Source: Alligator mississippiensis
Lineage: Eukaryota; Chordata; Crocodylia; Alligatoridae
Length of the DNA: 64,000 bases
NCBI RefSeq assembly: GCF_030867095.1
Contig: NC_081831.1
Coordinates: 18,142,001-18,206,000, forward strand
Reading direction: 5' to 3'
The notes below the pieces were generated by a model. The model worked only from the letters and a program-made list of their open reading frames with translations, was not told where the DNA came from and did no database searches. The translations under genes were made by a program, and so were the position numbers. This document shows, one piece after another, positions 12,370 through 24,303 of this stretch (within the stretch, counting starts at the first letter, position 1; each line of letters starts with the position of its first letter).

Positions 12370-12535
12370 CTGGCTCACACTTGCTTCTTGGCTTCAGAGT
12401 CAGGGGATGTGGATTGTATGCCCAGCTCTTCAGTTGGTTACTTCATCTCTCTATACCTCAGTTTTCCTTTCCATCCTTTATCTGTGTGAGGAAAAGGGCA
12501 TGACATTACCTGATCTTTGGGATAGTGTCTCTTGT
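12370..12535 (+). repeat. MIR-type SINE
   Basis: The core reads GGTTACTTCATCTCTCTATACCTCAGTTTTCC, with a downstream decayed GATAATA-like part. This matches the MIR core (CAAGTCACTTAACCTCTCTG..CTCAGTTTCC) in order and spacing. A preceding GAGTCAGGGGATGTGGATT resembles the tRNA-related head. Confidence 0.6.
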
Positions 12536-15133
12536 GTGCCAGGAATAATAGAGCCTAACTAACCTTCGTTGCGGCTTGTAGCTACTTCTGTGCTCTGCTG
12601 GGGCACGGCGACAGGGTGCCTGAGGTCTGGACTTCAGCTTTTGCTAGACTTGTGGTGTGGACTGTCTCTAGTTGATCTTACTGTAAATGGTCCTTTAGGG
12701 TGGGAAGTGAAAGGCATCTGGGCATGATATTAGGCGCATCTTTCTTTTGTGTGCTGTTGGCTAAAAAACTGGTGTGCCCTGAACCACAGTAGCTACTCAG
12801 CTTGGGTAGACTTTTGACCTTTGATCTTTTTTTGATTGGCTTTCCTGGATCTTCATGGATTTACAGCAGCTGAGCGTGACTCTACCAAAGGCCCTGGCAC
12901 ACCCATGGCACCACTCTGCAACCTGCTGGTGCAGATATAGTCAGGTTTCCTTTTCTGGACTTTTGCAAGGAAGAAAGGAAATTTCTGCCTTTACCTGTAA
13001 GATAGAGATAATAAAGCTTCTTCATAGGGCTATCAAGAAGTTGAGTTTGCTGATGTCTTTAAACTATGCTCAGGTTTTAGCATGAAAGGTGTCAAACACT
13101 AGAAGTGTAAATTCTTGTTAGGGTGCACTGATGGTTCTCTAACTGGTTCCTGGGCAGCATGCAATCAAATCCTGGTTATTTTTACAAGCATTCGCCGATG
13201 TGACCCTGGGCTAGACATCACCACTTCCAATCTGCAATCACAGACCTCTGTAGCCAAGTGACTATCTCTGCTTTTCATTTTTAGGGGTGGGGGAACCTTG
13301 AAGTGAAAGCCAAGAGCGTTTTTCCTTGGCTATATTTGGCATATGCTTTCCTTGCTGGAGGTGCCACCTTTCACCAGTCTCACAGACTTCGTCATAGAGC
13401 TTACCACACTGGAAAAGGCAATAGAGTTCATTAAATCACAGCACTACAACTGTACCAGAGCATCCTTTGGATCAAATCCATCCTCTCAGATCTGCACACA
13501 CGCACCAGTCCTATTGAATGCAACAGGAGTCCTGGGGACGGAGCTCAGCCCTTTGAAAATCAATGCCATGATATTTTTCTCAATCAAAAACACGTCGGAC
13601 CTAGAGAGGAAAGTTTTCACCTGCCTTTTTTTTATTATTTTTCTTGCCTTTGTTACATTGCTCACTGCCTTCTGTCTGATGTCTGGCAGCAGTTGATTCT
13701 AGCAGCAGGCAAGTTCAAAAGTCTTTGTCTCTGTGTGAGTGCTGACAAATTCCAGCGAGCTGCCACACAAATACAAACATCAAAGGGCTGGCATGTGTGC
13801 TTTCTGAAGCAGCTTTCTAGGTTTTACTGGGCTATAAAATACAGCAACGAGGATATAAAAACAAAGCTGTGATGGACTTAGCAGAGAGCCAGAGCAAGCG
13901 GGGAGAGAAACGATGAAAATGAGAAAAAGGGGATATGTGCAAGGGATGATGTATCGGCTCGGTGTCAGGAGGAACAGATTTCTGAATAACTGTGAAAAGC
14001 ATAAAACTGGTTTAGCCATTAAAAAAAAAAAACTGATACAAATGAATAAAAGGGAAACTTCAAAGCATAAATTTCCTGACTGAATGACACTGATGTCTTG
14101 AGCAGTTGTTCTGTGTGAGATAGCGGCAGTGATTTTAATGAACTTTACAGTGGTATGAATAGGAGCAAACAATGAAAAGCGAGCACTTTAAAGCAGGGCT
14201 GTGCAGGGAGCTAATTGCTAGAACAGGATTTAAATGACAGATTTTTTTTTTATTAATATATATATGAAAAATGATTTTTCTGTTTGGGTTTTAAAAAACC
14301 CCCCGCTTAAGAGCCTCAATCCGGATTTCTCAGCGAACCAATTGGATGCTTTATTTCCATGAAGCTCTTAAGCAAGTGCACAGGATGCTGAGCTGAAAGG
14401 CAGGGAGGTGGCGAAGGCAGGGAGGTCTTTTGTTGGACCGTAAGTTTATTCTAGTTGGATGCACAATCCCGCTTTGATGTCTCAAATGAATTTCACAGTA
14501 CAGCAATGCGGGGAATCAGAGGATTAAAATAATTGGAAATGGGAAGACCCCGAGAATGGGTCACCTTGTCCTTCCTTCTAAATTAAAGCAGGATTGCTCC
14601 TTTGGGTTTTTATTCTTCAATGCTTATTTTTACTGGATTTTGATTATTTGTTTTAGGCAAATACTACAGCTACTTAGATCCCCAGCTGGTATAAATCAGC
14701 AGTGCTCCACTGAAGCCTGTGCATCAGTATATACCAGCTGAGGGTGTGGTTTCTGGAGTCCATCCCTTTGACACCTGTGCAGAGCCCCTACACAAAGCAC
14801 CTCTGTACCTTCCAGCCCCCTTCCTGCACCCCTGCCCCCCCACCCACCCCAGCATCTAAGCAGTTATGGCCAAAGGCCCATTGGGTTTAACAGCCCATCA
14901 GACTACCATGGTTAAAGCACGCTGGCTTTAACAGCCAATGGTACACACTAAAATGTTGTGGCTAACTGCCTTTGACTTCACAACTTAAATGGTATCTCAT
15001 GAGCCACCAAGGAAGTAACTTAAAACTACAGAGATGAATTTGGCATATTGGTGGCTAGCCACCCTGAATCTCAGTGGCATGGATGAGTTTTTTGTAACAC
15101 TAAAAATCCATGAGGGAAGGCTTTGTAATCATA
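12536..15133. other. Non-coding stretch
   Basis: The frame at 13343-13696 (117 codons) ends in a hydrophobic segment but has no homology that I recognise and no supporting context. I do not call it a gene. Bases 14250-14270 are an AT run and 14820-14850 a C-rich run. No element borders were found. Confidence 0.5.
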
Positions 15134-15473
15134 ATGGGCATTTATACACAGACTTTTTTGTTTGGCGTCTCACCAGAGACCCACTGCTTCTGAGCAGACT
15201 CGATTAATCAAGTCTGCCCTGCACACAAGCTGAGGCCAACTGTGCTGCGCCATGTGCGGTAAAAGTGGCAAAATGTGCATCAGCACGCAGGAAATGGCGG
15301 CGGCGTGCTCTTGGACTCAAGCACCTTCAAGGTGTTTTAGCTCAAAGGCGTGCCGGTGCCATTTTCTCAATGCTGATGCACATTTCACCACTTACACAAG
15401 TGCAAGTGTCGCAGCAACGGGTGCTTTTTGAAGCACTGGCGCCGCTGTACTTGGAAAAAGTAAAAATGCCCAT
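15134..15473. mobile_element. Foldback MITE (340 bp)
   Basis: The ends ATGGGCATTTATAC and (reversed) ATGGGCATTTTTAC form a terminal inverted repeat. A second inverted pair inside, AAATGTGCATCAGCA near 15272 and TGCTGATGCACATTT near 15369, extends the foldback. It is GC-richer than its surroundings and non-coding. I did not identify a target duplication with confidence, so the superfamily is open. Confidence 0.7.
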
Positions 15474-18400
15474 CGCTCTGATTCCTATCCTGCTTCCCGC
15501 CACCTTGCAGGCTTCAGCTCAGACATAGCTGAAGTGACATGTAGCTCACCAAATCCCCGCACCTACACCCCAGAGCATTTCAGTTTCCTTTCTGCCTCCA
15601 CGGGGAAGGAGGCTTGTGAGCTCTGGCAGGTGCATGTAGCGCTGCATTTCAGCCTGAGATTGTGTTTCTCCCTGGAGATGAGCCTGTTACACAACACATG
15701 TCGGTGTCAATCCCCTGTAGCTCTACATATTGTTTGGCTTGAGTGAAGCAAAACATTTTCACTGGTTGAACAACAACAGTCACAAGGGGGAAGCTGGAGT
15801 CAGGCCTGTAAACATGACTCATATTTCAGGACAGAACAGTAGAATCTGGAGCAAATCCAAAGTGCTTCATACAGCTGCTTTAACTGCCTTCACCATGATC
15901 GTTGTCATCGTCGTCATCATCATTTTCATCCTTTGTTGCCAATGCACATTTAGCTTCTTACAAATGGAACGAGACCAAAACCAAAACTAAAAAAGCCCCC
16001 CGTCTTCATATTCATTTCAGTGAAAAAATTATATTAATCATCAACTTGACTCCATATTTGCTTTAAATTAAATTACTGATTGGAACCTTGTGCTTTTCAT
16101 GTACTTGCATATTTATTCTCCCTCACTGGGAGAGAGACTGGCTAAAGGGAAAGATATTTTGGAGCTTCTCAGCTGGCTACAAATGAGAATGATTATAATT
16201 ATCGGCGTTGAGAATAAGGGCTTTGTGTTCAGGAAAGTGGGAGGGAGGGTTTGTAAGAAGGAGGCAAGGAAAGGCCTAAGAACAAGAAAAAAAAAGTCAG
16301 TTCCTTCTCTTTGAACCTAAAAGAAGCTTTTCTTTTTAAATAGGGAAGCCTATTAGCTCCAGTTACTGTGCTAGTAAGCATACTCAAGACAGAGAACCTA
16401 AATGCAGTGCTAGACTTATGCTCAGGATGACTTTAAGGCAGCTATATTGCCCCATTTTGGGGACTTGGGAGCAAGTGGGTGATTCCTGCTGCGCAGTGAC
16501 ACTTCTGTGCTCTGAGCAGCCTGTACATGGCTTTTAGCTTCTGAGGGGTGATGTGTAATTTGAAGGGTCTCGTTAGTCCAGGGAAAGAAAGAAGGACGCA
16601 AAATATTGCTCATTTTTAGAAGCAAATCCTGAAATAGATGTCTTTTTGAGACTGGGAAAGTTAATAGAAGAAAGGCAGTGGTAGGGCTAGGTGCAGGAAA
16701 TCTCATGGGCCAGCCTGTCCTCTCTGGGGGTGACAAGACTTTTTCAGAGTCAAGCTAAGATTTTCAAGAAGACTGGTTTTTAGGTGCTGGTGTTTTTAAT
16801 ATTCCACTTGACACTCCAAGGGAAGTGATTTACTGAAAGTGCTCAACACCTCAGGGCATCTGAAGGTGGCTCAAACCGAGCACCCAAAATCTGAACAGGT
16901 CACCGTTCAAAATCTTAGACAAGATTTTCAGAAGGAGTGTGGTTTGGTGGCTTTTCCAAAGTAAATTCAATCTCAGCATCTATGTACATATCGATCCTAT
17001 ACACGAGGAGGTCAATTAGTGTAAAAAAAAAAAGGCTAACTGGCGTTACAGATGTTTGACTAAGAGCACTTACACACTTCAGGCTGCACCTGGCCTTGCC
17101 TGATATGAAGAGGTGTCCTAAGCAGAAATATAATAAAGGGGCATCATGCTGACACCCACATAGTCCATAGGCAGAGCTGAAATCTTTATATTCATTGCAC
17201 AGATCTCTGGTGTTTGAACTAATGGAGTAAAGGGTGGCAGTCTGGGGAACAGCTGTGAAAGGACACTTTGCTAGAATATTGCTGAGACATTTATTGGCAG
17301 TTGAGGAACAGAGAGACTTTGTGTCCTTGCATTCCTTTCCAGGCTATGAAGAGAGACATATCTTAGTGGGCATGGACTCTTCTGGTCATTTCCCCCCACA
17401 TTTGACCCTTTTGGTTTACTGGCCTCCATTCAGACCTGCCTCTACATCTGCACTAGATCCCTGCCAGTGTCCCTCTTCAGGCTCCTCATGAAATATTATT
17501 AGGTTCTTCTGGCTTCTTATCCAAGTTACTTTGTCCAGTGGATCCCTCCTTGTTTGATCTTAGCTTCCAGTCAACCCACTGGCTCCAGTGCCCCCATTTG
17601 CCCCTGAGGCTCTCAAATCCTAGTTTCCTTATCTACCCAGTCCTATTCTTCTTGTTCAGTCAATATAATGCTTCTCTGCTCCATAATCCAAGGTAACAGT
17701 TCCCTTGTTCCCCAGTTCCAGTCTTTATGCCCAAACCATTACAGTGCCCCTGCCCCCTGGGCACCAGTAGTGAATTCACTGTGAACACAGACTACACAAT
17801 CTCTCTGTTATCACTTCTGGTGCTTGTCTTAGACCCACAGTAGTCCAAATTTGCAGCTCAGCTCCTGTTGTCCTGGACTAGAACATACCCAGTGTATATT
17901 CAGGAGATTTAGCTGCAAAGTCCTACCAAGTGTCTTCTGAGCACGTGCATATTTCAGTTTTCCAAAGTCTTTTCACTTGACCAAATATCATCAGAATTTC
18001 TCAAAGGAATTCCCCAAGGACAGAAGAAGACACATCAGCACCTCCAGATTTCAATTCCCTGCTAAAGCATGGGAGCTCTACTACTTTTAAAGAAAAGGTT
18101 ACCAGAATTTTTTGCCATAGACAAAACAACTACATTTTCTTTCTCTTTGTTTTTTTCAGAGATGAACCAAATTGTTTTTACACAAAGTAAAATTAAAATT
18201 CAGCCTGATGCAGAAATCAGGCTCATAACATTTCGCTCCAAGTAGTTAAAGTTTGGCAAAGTTATATGCAAATGAAAATAGAGTTTTATAATGGGATGTG
18301 TCAGGCAACCTCAATCCAAACCACATCTATAATTACATTTAAAAAAACTAGGTTAAAAGATTGTTAAGACTGCAAAATCAACCCCTGAAATGGTAGGAAA

Positions 18401-19964
18401 TGTCAGAATTAAGGCTGTCTACATGCATAGATTCAAGGCTGTGGTAGGTGATCATGTTAGGCATCTTCAAACAGCTTCTGAGGCATGAGCATGAGATAAC
18501 CAGAACTATGGGGAAAGATCCTGGTCAATCCAGCTATAAATGTTTTTTTAGTCACTTGGACCGAGTCAAAGGCAGCCAGATGTGGTGCTAGCCACATTAC
18601 TTCTTGGTGGGCCATTGGCTATAGAAACTAGTGTGTCTTATCTGCACTAGCCCAATGGGTAGTTCAGCTCATACCTTTAACATGTATGTTGTATACATTA
18701 TGATACAGACTTTAATTATGTGATCACACACTATTTTTCTACAAAGGTCAGCTGTAGAGTTTTCTTATGCTATAAAGGGTTAAAACAAGAGCCGCCTAGA
18801 TAAAGGATGTGCTACCGGATGGTTATGCTGCTCCTGAGAAACACTCCATAGATCACTGACAATAACACATCTTGGGATGCTTTATCAGAAATGAAGTAAA
18901 CTAGACGTATAGCTGTGTTCATACCATATTTGATTTGGACTCCAGGGATCTCGCTTCCCACCACTCACTTCCAATGCAAATCTGTCCTGGTGTTGACCTG
19001 AAGACCCTTCTCAGACATGGTGGAAAAGTCCTGGATACAGATTTCAAAAGCAGTTAAATGAAGTATGTGAAGATCCTTATAAATGCTGCAGTCAAAATTT
19101 AAGATGATGGATTCAAGAAACACCTTCATGTTCTTCTCTGTGCAGCAGTCACAAGCCATTTCCTCCCATGAAAACTAGGATGGATGGGAGTCTCCCAAGG
19201 GTTAAAGCCATAAAAATTGTGTATTATAATAAAAGCGAAAAAGATAACAGTGGAGTAAACTCAAAGCCAGATATTTTTCTCGGCAAATGACTGCTAGGCA
19301 AATTAAAAGAACATTACAAATAATACATCATAATAATAACAATAATGATGAGCATTCTTTATCATCTTTTCAAAATTCCTTGCAGCTATGTTTGTTAATA
19401 AGGAAGTATGGTAGATCAGTGTCATGGTATTTTTTTATTATGATTATTATTATTTTATGTAGCCTGCAGCCTTTGGGCCAAATCCGAAGGCAATGTAAAT
19501 TAACACCACTGACTTCATTGTAGAACAGCTCATCTAAGTGGGTTGTCTTCAGCCTTTTTATTTAAAAAAGTCTTTTTATCCCAAGAAATTTTACATCAGG
19601 AAAGCAGAGCACACTTCAGGAATGTTGATTCATTTCAATTAAAACCCCATGCATTAATCATACGTTTGACACTATAAATGTTTCTAATTAACGTCTATCT
19701 TAAAACCACATGTGCTTGAGATTATGTTCAAAAGATCTATCTGTAACAGGTAACCTCAGGAAAACCATTAACAGATGGTTGGACACATCTGAAATCAGGA
19801 ACAATATGGGGCATTTCCAATTTTCAGCCTGAGATAGAGACAGAAGTCAGATTATTAACATTTATAATTGAAGGCACCTGCAAGTTTTTGCCACTGAAAG
19901 ATGGAAATTGAATGCTTCCTATTAAAGAAGGGAAGGAGAGAGTTCTTGCTTTAACACAGGCTTG
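15474..19964. other. Long non-coding stretch
   Basis: No supported gene. A short ATC/ATCG trinucleotide run at about 15896-15930 creates an isoleucine/valine-rich frame (15730-15990), which is an artefact. Bases 16760-16960 contain partly palindromic text (AAGATTTTCA repeated in both orientations) that may be an eroded MITE. ATT-type runs occur at 19327-19350 and 19436-19456. Confidence 0.5.
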
Positions 19965-20135
19965 GTTTTGTATCACAGATTTTTTTGTGTGACCTTGGTC
20001 AAGTCACTTAGTTGTTCTCTACTTCAGTGTCTGGGGATTGAAATGTAATGGGGATAATGATACCTCCTTTCTTCTACCCTTTCTATGTCTTGTCTAATTA
20101 GTCTGTAAACTCTTTCTGGCAGATTTTAACAAACG
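19965..20135 (+). repeat. MIR-type SINE with extended 3' end
   Basis: GTGACCTTGGTCAAGTCACTTAG (19990 onward) is almost the MIR consensus core. It is followed by a GGGATAATGATACCTCCTT segment and then a GTCTGTAAACTCTTTCTGGCAG tail typical of sauropsid MIR/L2-like 3' ends. Orientation is plus. Confidence 0.78.
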
Positions 20136-23021
20136 GGGCCCACTGTTGTTTGGGACTTTACATGCACAAAACAAACCTGAGCAGGGGGAAAATCATTTAG
20201 AAAGTCGAGAACAGGAAGCACCTTACCATGGACTCCACTGATGCTTAGAGTGAGCCACTTATTATAAAGTCATTGTGCATTTTCAGAGTGGTTCCGTTCT
20301 CTGACATACGGGTTCAGAAATAAAACCTTGGTTAAAAGACAAGAATTACTATCCCGTTCAGATATCAAGTTTCTAGCTGTTTGTGGTTACGGGTCTGATT
20401 CAGAATTACAGAAGTCAAGGGAGAGACTCTCTTTGACTTCAGTAGAGTTTAGACCAAAGTTTTATCATAACACACCTCCCACATTGTTATGTTGGGTTCT
20501 TAGCTAATGAAATATGTATATACTTCTCAAATGAGGTATTTGACAGTTTAATTAGCTGATATACATTGTTGTGGGGGAGTAGGAAAGGAGATAAAATGCC
20601 CAGTAAATGAAAGGGGTAATATAAAATGAAGCCGATTCATTTAATGGTCTCATAAAATCTTTTCCTCCCTCAACCCACAAAACTACAGTTTGCCTCAATT
20701 ATTCCACCAGCTAAGCTGAGCGTTCATCTGCTTTAGAGGTAAAAGTCTTCATCAGAGCCTTTTAATGCATTTAGTACAGTTACTGGAACTATAGTGTCTG
20801 GAAAAGAGCATTTGAAAATTGCACATTATTAGGATTCCAAGGAGGAGGTAATGTATGTAAAGCATTTGACCTCCTCGTGGCTCCCATGACGAGGACAAAT
20901 TTTTATCTCATTTACCGCAATGCAAATCCAGAGTATCTACCTAAGCACATTAAGTTTAGTGGAGTTCCTATGAATTTATACTAGCGCATCCGGTATAAAT
21001 GGAAGGTGTTGCTTCTGGCCTTTACTGTGACCCAAAGGAACGAATTACTGAATGTAACCTGCAAATAGAAGGGTGAAAAAACTCCCTTGACAATAGGACT
21101 TTCCCCAAGAGTGTGAAATCTAATGGGAGCTGCTGCATGCTCAGCACTTTTAAATATCCTTAAACACTAGATCATACATTGAGGCACTTAATGATAGACT
21201 GAGAATGGACTGAGAAGCTCACTTTTGGCATCAGGTTTTTTTTAACAGTCTTGTCCCACAGATCTTAATGCTTCCATTTGAATGCAAAATTAATTACAAA
21301 TTAATGCAGCTGGTGGAGAAAATGGAATTAAAACTGGTTTTGATGGTGGACCCCTCCCCCCAAATATTTTTTTGCAGATCATTTGATTTTTTTATTTTGA
21401 TCTTTTTTTCTTTAGTTTTGGAAACAGAAACATTTCCCCCCCTTCCTCCCTTTCCCCTCCATTTATTTTCTTCTCCTCCATTTTTCCTCCTCCTTTGCTT
21501 TTTCCCAAGGGGGGAAAGAAAATGAAGTGTGAGGGAGAGTGAAATATGGATGCAAACGAGGGAAAAGAAAAGTAAAAGAAACATCATTTATCGGAAATTT
21601 AGAGAACACTGTTCAAAATTCCCCACATAAACTATTGCCATTTTTGACCAGCTCTCTATATTAACAGCATAACATTGATTACGAAAATATTTTGGGATCA
21701 ACTGTGATCTTTTTCTTGCAGTTACACAGGGTATCAGGGGCGCATGTAGAGACCCTTTCTGGTTCTGTACAACATAACCACGTTGCTGGAGCCTTTGTAG
21801 GGAGACAAGACCATGATGACCAGACTGTTACACAACCCAACCATGAAAGTAGGTGGCAACAGCATGTAGTAGAAGGAAGTGGGAGGAGCTTTGGCATTAT
21901 GCCAACTCATCCTCATCATGCCAACTCACCCACCAAAGGCAAAGCAGAAAGGCTGCACCGATGATGGATTACCTCCCACACAGTGCAGGGAACAGCCCTA
22001 GGCTGTGATGCTCCCGAATAGACTAGCTGGTCCTGGGATAAAAAAGCTCCACACTTTCTCTTACAGAGGCTGGGTTGTTAGGTGACAACCCATCCCCTAA
22101 TAAGCAGCAAATGTATATATAATCCATAGCTGCCAACGAGCAACTGTTTTTAATTCATGACAAAGTGCTTAGAGGCCAAGGATTCCACTGCCAATGGAGA
22201 TATTTTACTGCTAAAGAGCTTAAACCCCTCATTTTTTAAAATCTCACCCTCTGTATGATTAACCAGGTGTAGTGTGGTATTCCAATAGTGGCACCAAGGA
22301 GTCAAATCAGATTATTTGCTTCAGATGCACTTGCTGAGTTTGGGCACGTGAAACCTCATTTTTCATGTTTCCCTTGATCCAAATCATAAGTAACTCTCAT
22401 CACCTATGTAAATGTAGCATTTTGTGTTAGCTGTATTATTAAAAAAAGAAACACATATGTAGCATATGTCTTTTATGTAGTACAGTTGCTCTCTTCTAAA
22501 TTGCTTGGCAGAAGAAAGGCAACACCTCCCTCAGAGATTGAGGAATTGCGCCAGATGTTTGCAAATCCAAATATTTGTAAAGGGCATGAGACAGGGTGGT
22601 ATTCTTTTATCCTTAAAGCAATGAGGCGCCTTAGTTCTGCATGTGGGAATGAACAACTTCAACTGTGGTTTGTCCTGACATCATGCAGTGCTTGTATCTG
22701 AGAGAACTTAATTATTTGTGGTGCCAAATTAGATCAAACTTAGTTTTTTAAAGGTGCATTAAGATTTTTTTTTTATCATAGTTTGTCACCTTTTGTGGTT
22801 CCAATAAAGTGCAGAAGTGAGTTAACTCTCTGTCTTGGATGAGCCTAAGAATGGTACTGGGGCATGTAGATAGGATCCCTGACATCCCTGGTTGGAGCTG
22901 GGAGGGGGGACATGGCAATGGATGGATCACTTTAGACATGCCTCATTCACTTACTCTTCCCCTAAAGCATTTACTGTTTTTAATTTTTTTTGTTCAGTAT
23001 ATTTTTTGTTCAATTAATTGT
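20136..23021. other. Non-coding stretch with polypyrimidine tract
   Basis: No gene is supported. Bases 21433-21506 are a near-continuous pyrimidine tract on the plus strand. A minus-strand frame at 21734-21919 has a hydrophobic patch resembling a receptor first helix, discussed under rejected items. Nothing else is recognised. Confidence 0.5.
21433..21506. repeat. Polypyrimidine low-complexity tract
   Basis: About 74 bases are almost only C and T, with three clusters of TCC/TTC and a C7 run. The mirror-like composition could favour triplex structure, but no function is shown. Confidence 0.75.
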
Positions 23022-24303
23022 TCCACATCTTCATTAATGATCTGGAAGATAGGATGGATTGCACGTTCAGCAAGTTTTGTGGATGGCATCAAGCTGGGAG
23101 GAATAGATACGCTGGAGCGTAGGGTTAGGATTCAGAGTGACCTTGACAAATTGAAGGATTGGGCCAAAAGAAATCTCATGATTTTCAATAAGGACAAGTA
23201 CAAAGTCCTGCACTTAGGATGGAACAATCCCATGTACCAGGACAGTCTGGGGACCAACTGGCTAAGCAGCAGCTCTGCAGAAAAGGACCTGGGGATTACA
23301 GTGGACAATAAGATGGATATAAGTTAGCAGTGTGACCTTGTTGCCAAGAAGGCTAACGCCATCCTGGGCTGCACTGGTAGGAGTGTTGCCAGCAGATCAA
23401 GGGAAGTGATTCCCTTCTATTCAGCACTGGTGAGGCCACATCTGAAGTAGTGTGTCCAGTTTTGAGCCCCCCACTACAGAAAGGATCTGTACAAGTTGGA
23501 GAGAGTCCAGCAGGAGTGGTGACGCGTAGTGGGTGCACGGGGGTGCATGTGCACCCCCTGAGAGTGCAGGTGCCCCCTCTGACAGGTAGCACTTCCTGTT
23601 TAGGTGATGGGTAGGGGGGCAGGCAGAAGTGCTGGTACCGCCCCCCCATGCGAGCACTGGCTGGGGTGTGGGGGCGCCAGGTGAAGCACTGCTGGCACTT
23701 CCAGGAGCATCTTTGGCACTTCTGGGATCACTGCTTGCACTTTCCAGTCAGCGAGACTGGCTGTGGGAGGACTCCCCCGGTCACTGACTGGTCGCTGGGG
23801 AGGCATGTGCCCCCCCTGCCTCAGGTGGCACCAGTCATCCATGTCCAGTGGAGGGCAACAAAAATGATTCTGGGTCTGGGGCATATAACTTATGAGGAGA
23901 TGCTGAGGGAACTGGGCTTATTTAGTCTGCAAAAGACTGGGGGAGGTGGGGGGGCGGAGATTTGATAGCAGCCTTTAACTACCTCAAGTGTGGTTACAAA
24001 GAGGATGGAGCTGGACTGTTCTCAGTGGTGACAAGTGACAAAACAAGGACCAATGGTCACAAGTTGCAGCAAGGGAAGTTTAGGTTGGATATTAGGAAAA
24101 ACTTTCTTACTAGGAGGGTGGTGAAGCACTGGAGCAGGTTAGAGAGGTGGTGGAAGCTACATCCTTGGAGGTTTTTAAAGCCTGGCTCAACAAAGCCTTG
24201 GCTGGAATGATGTATTTGGGGGTGACCCTGCTTTGAGCAGGGGGTTGGACTAGATGTTCTCGTAAGATCTATTCCAATCCTAGTTTTGTATGATTCTATG
24301 AAT
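23022..24303 (+). mobile_element. CR1 LINE, 5'-truncated, old, interrupted
   Basis: This holds the 3' third of CR1 ORF2 and the 3' end. Degraded protein text is readable at 23068-23327 (frame with KFVDGIKLGG in place of the FADDTKL catalytic box, then LHLG and a DLGITVDNKM-like motif). The sequence resumes after the insert at 23513-23842 and ends in the CR1 tail GGGGGTTGGACTAGATG... with TATGATTCTATGAA. Catalytic residues are lost and stops are present. It is a dead copy. Confidence 0.9.
23513..23842. mobile_element. Small hAT-like insertion inside the CR1 (330 bp)
   Basis: The CR1 sequence is interrupted between GAGAGAGTCCAG and GGAGGGCAACAAAA. The flanks are GTCCAGCA (23505-23512) and GTCCAGTG (23843-23850), an 8-bp duplication of an original that the CR1 context suggests was GTCCAGCG. 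The terminal repeats are weak (GGAGTGG... against GGATGACTGG...). It is GC-rich and non-coding. Confidence 0.72.

Noticed and set aside
13343-13696. 117-codon plus-strand frame ending in a hydrophobic segment
   Set aside because: No recognisable domain, no neighbouring exon structure, and hydrophobic ends arise easily from T-rich DNA.
15730-15990. 86-codon frame with an isoleucine/valine-rich membrane-like stretch
   Set aside because: The hydrophobic stretch is the translation of a short ATC/GTC trinucleotide run, not a gene.
21734-21919. Minus-strand frame resembling the first helix of a rhodopsin-type receptor (GLCNSLVIMVL)
   Set aside because: Only about 45 residues look receptor-like, the frame then stops, and no second helix is found in any frame. 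A profile search giving a significant class A receptor hit would revive it.
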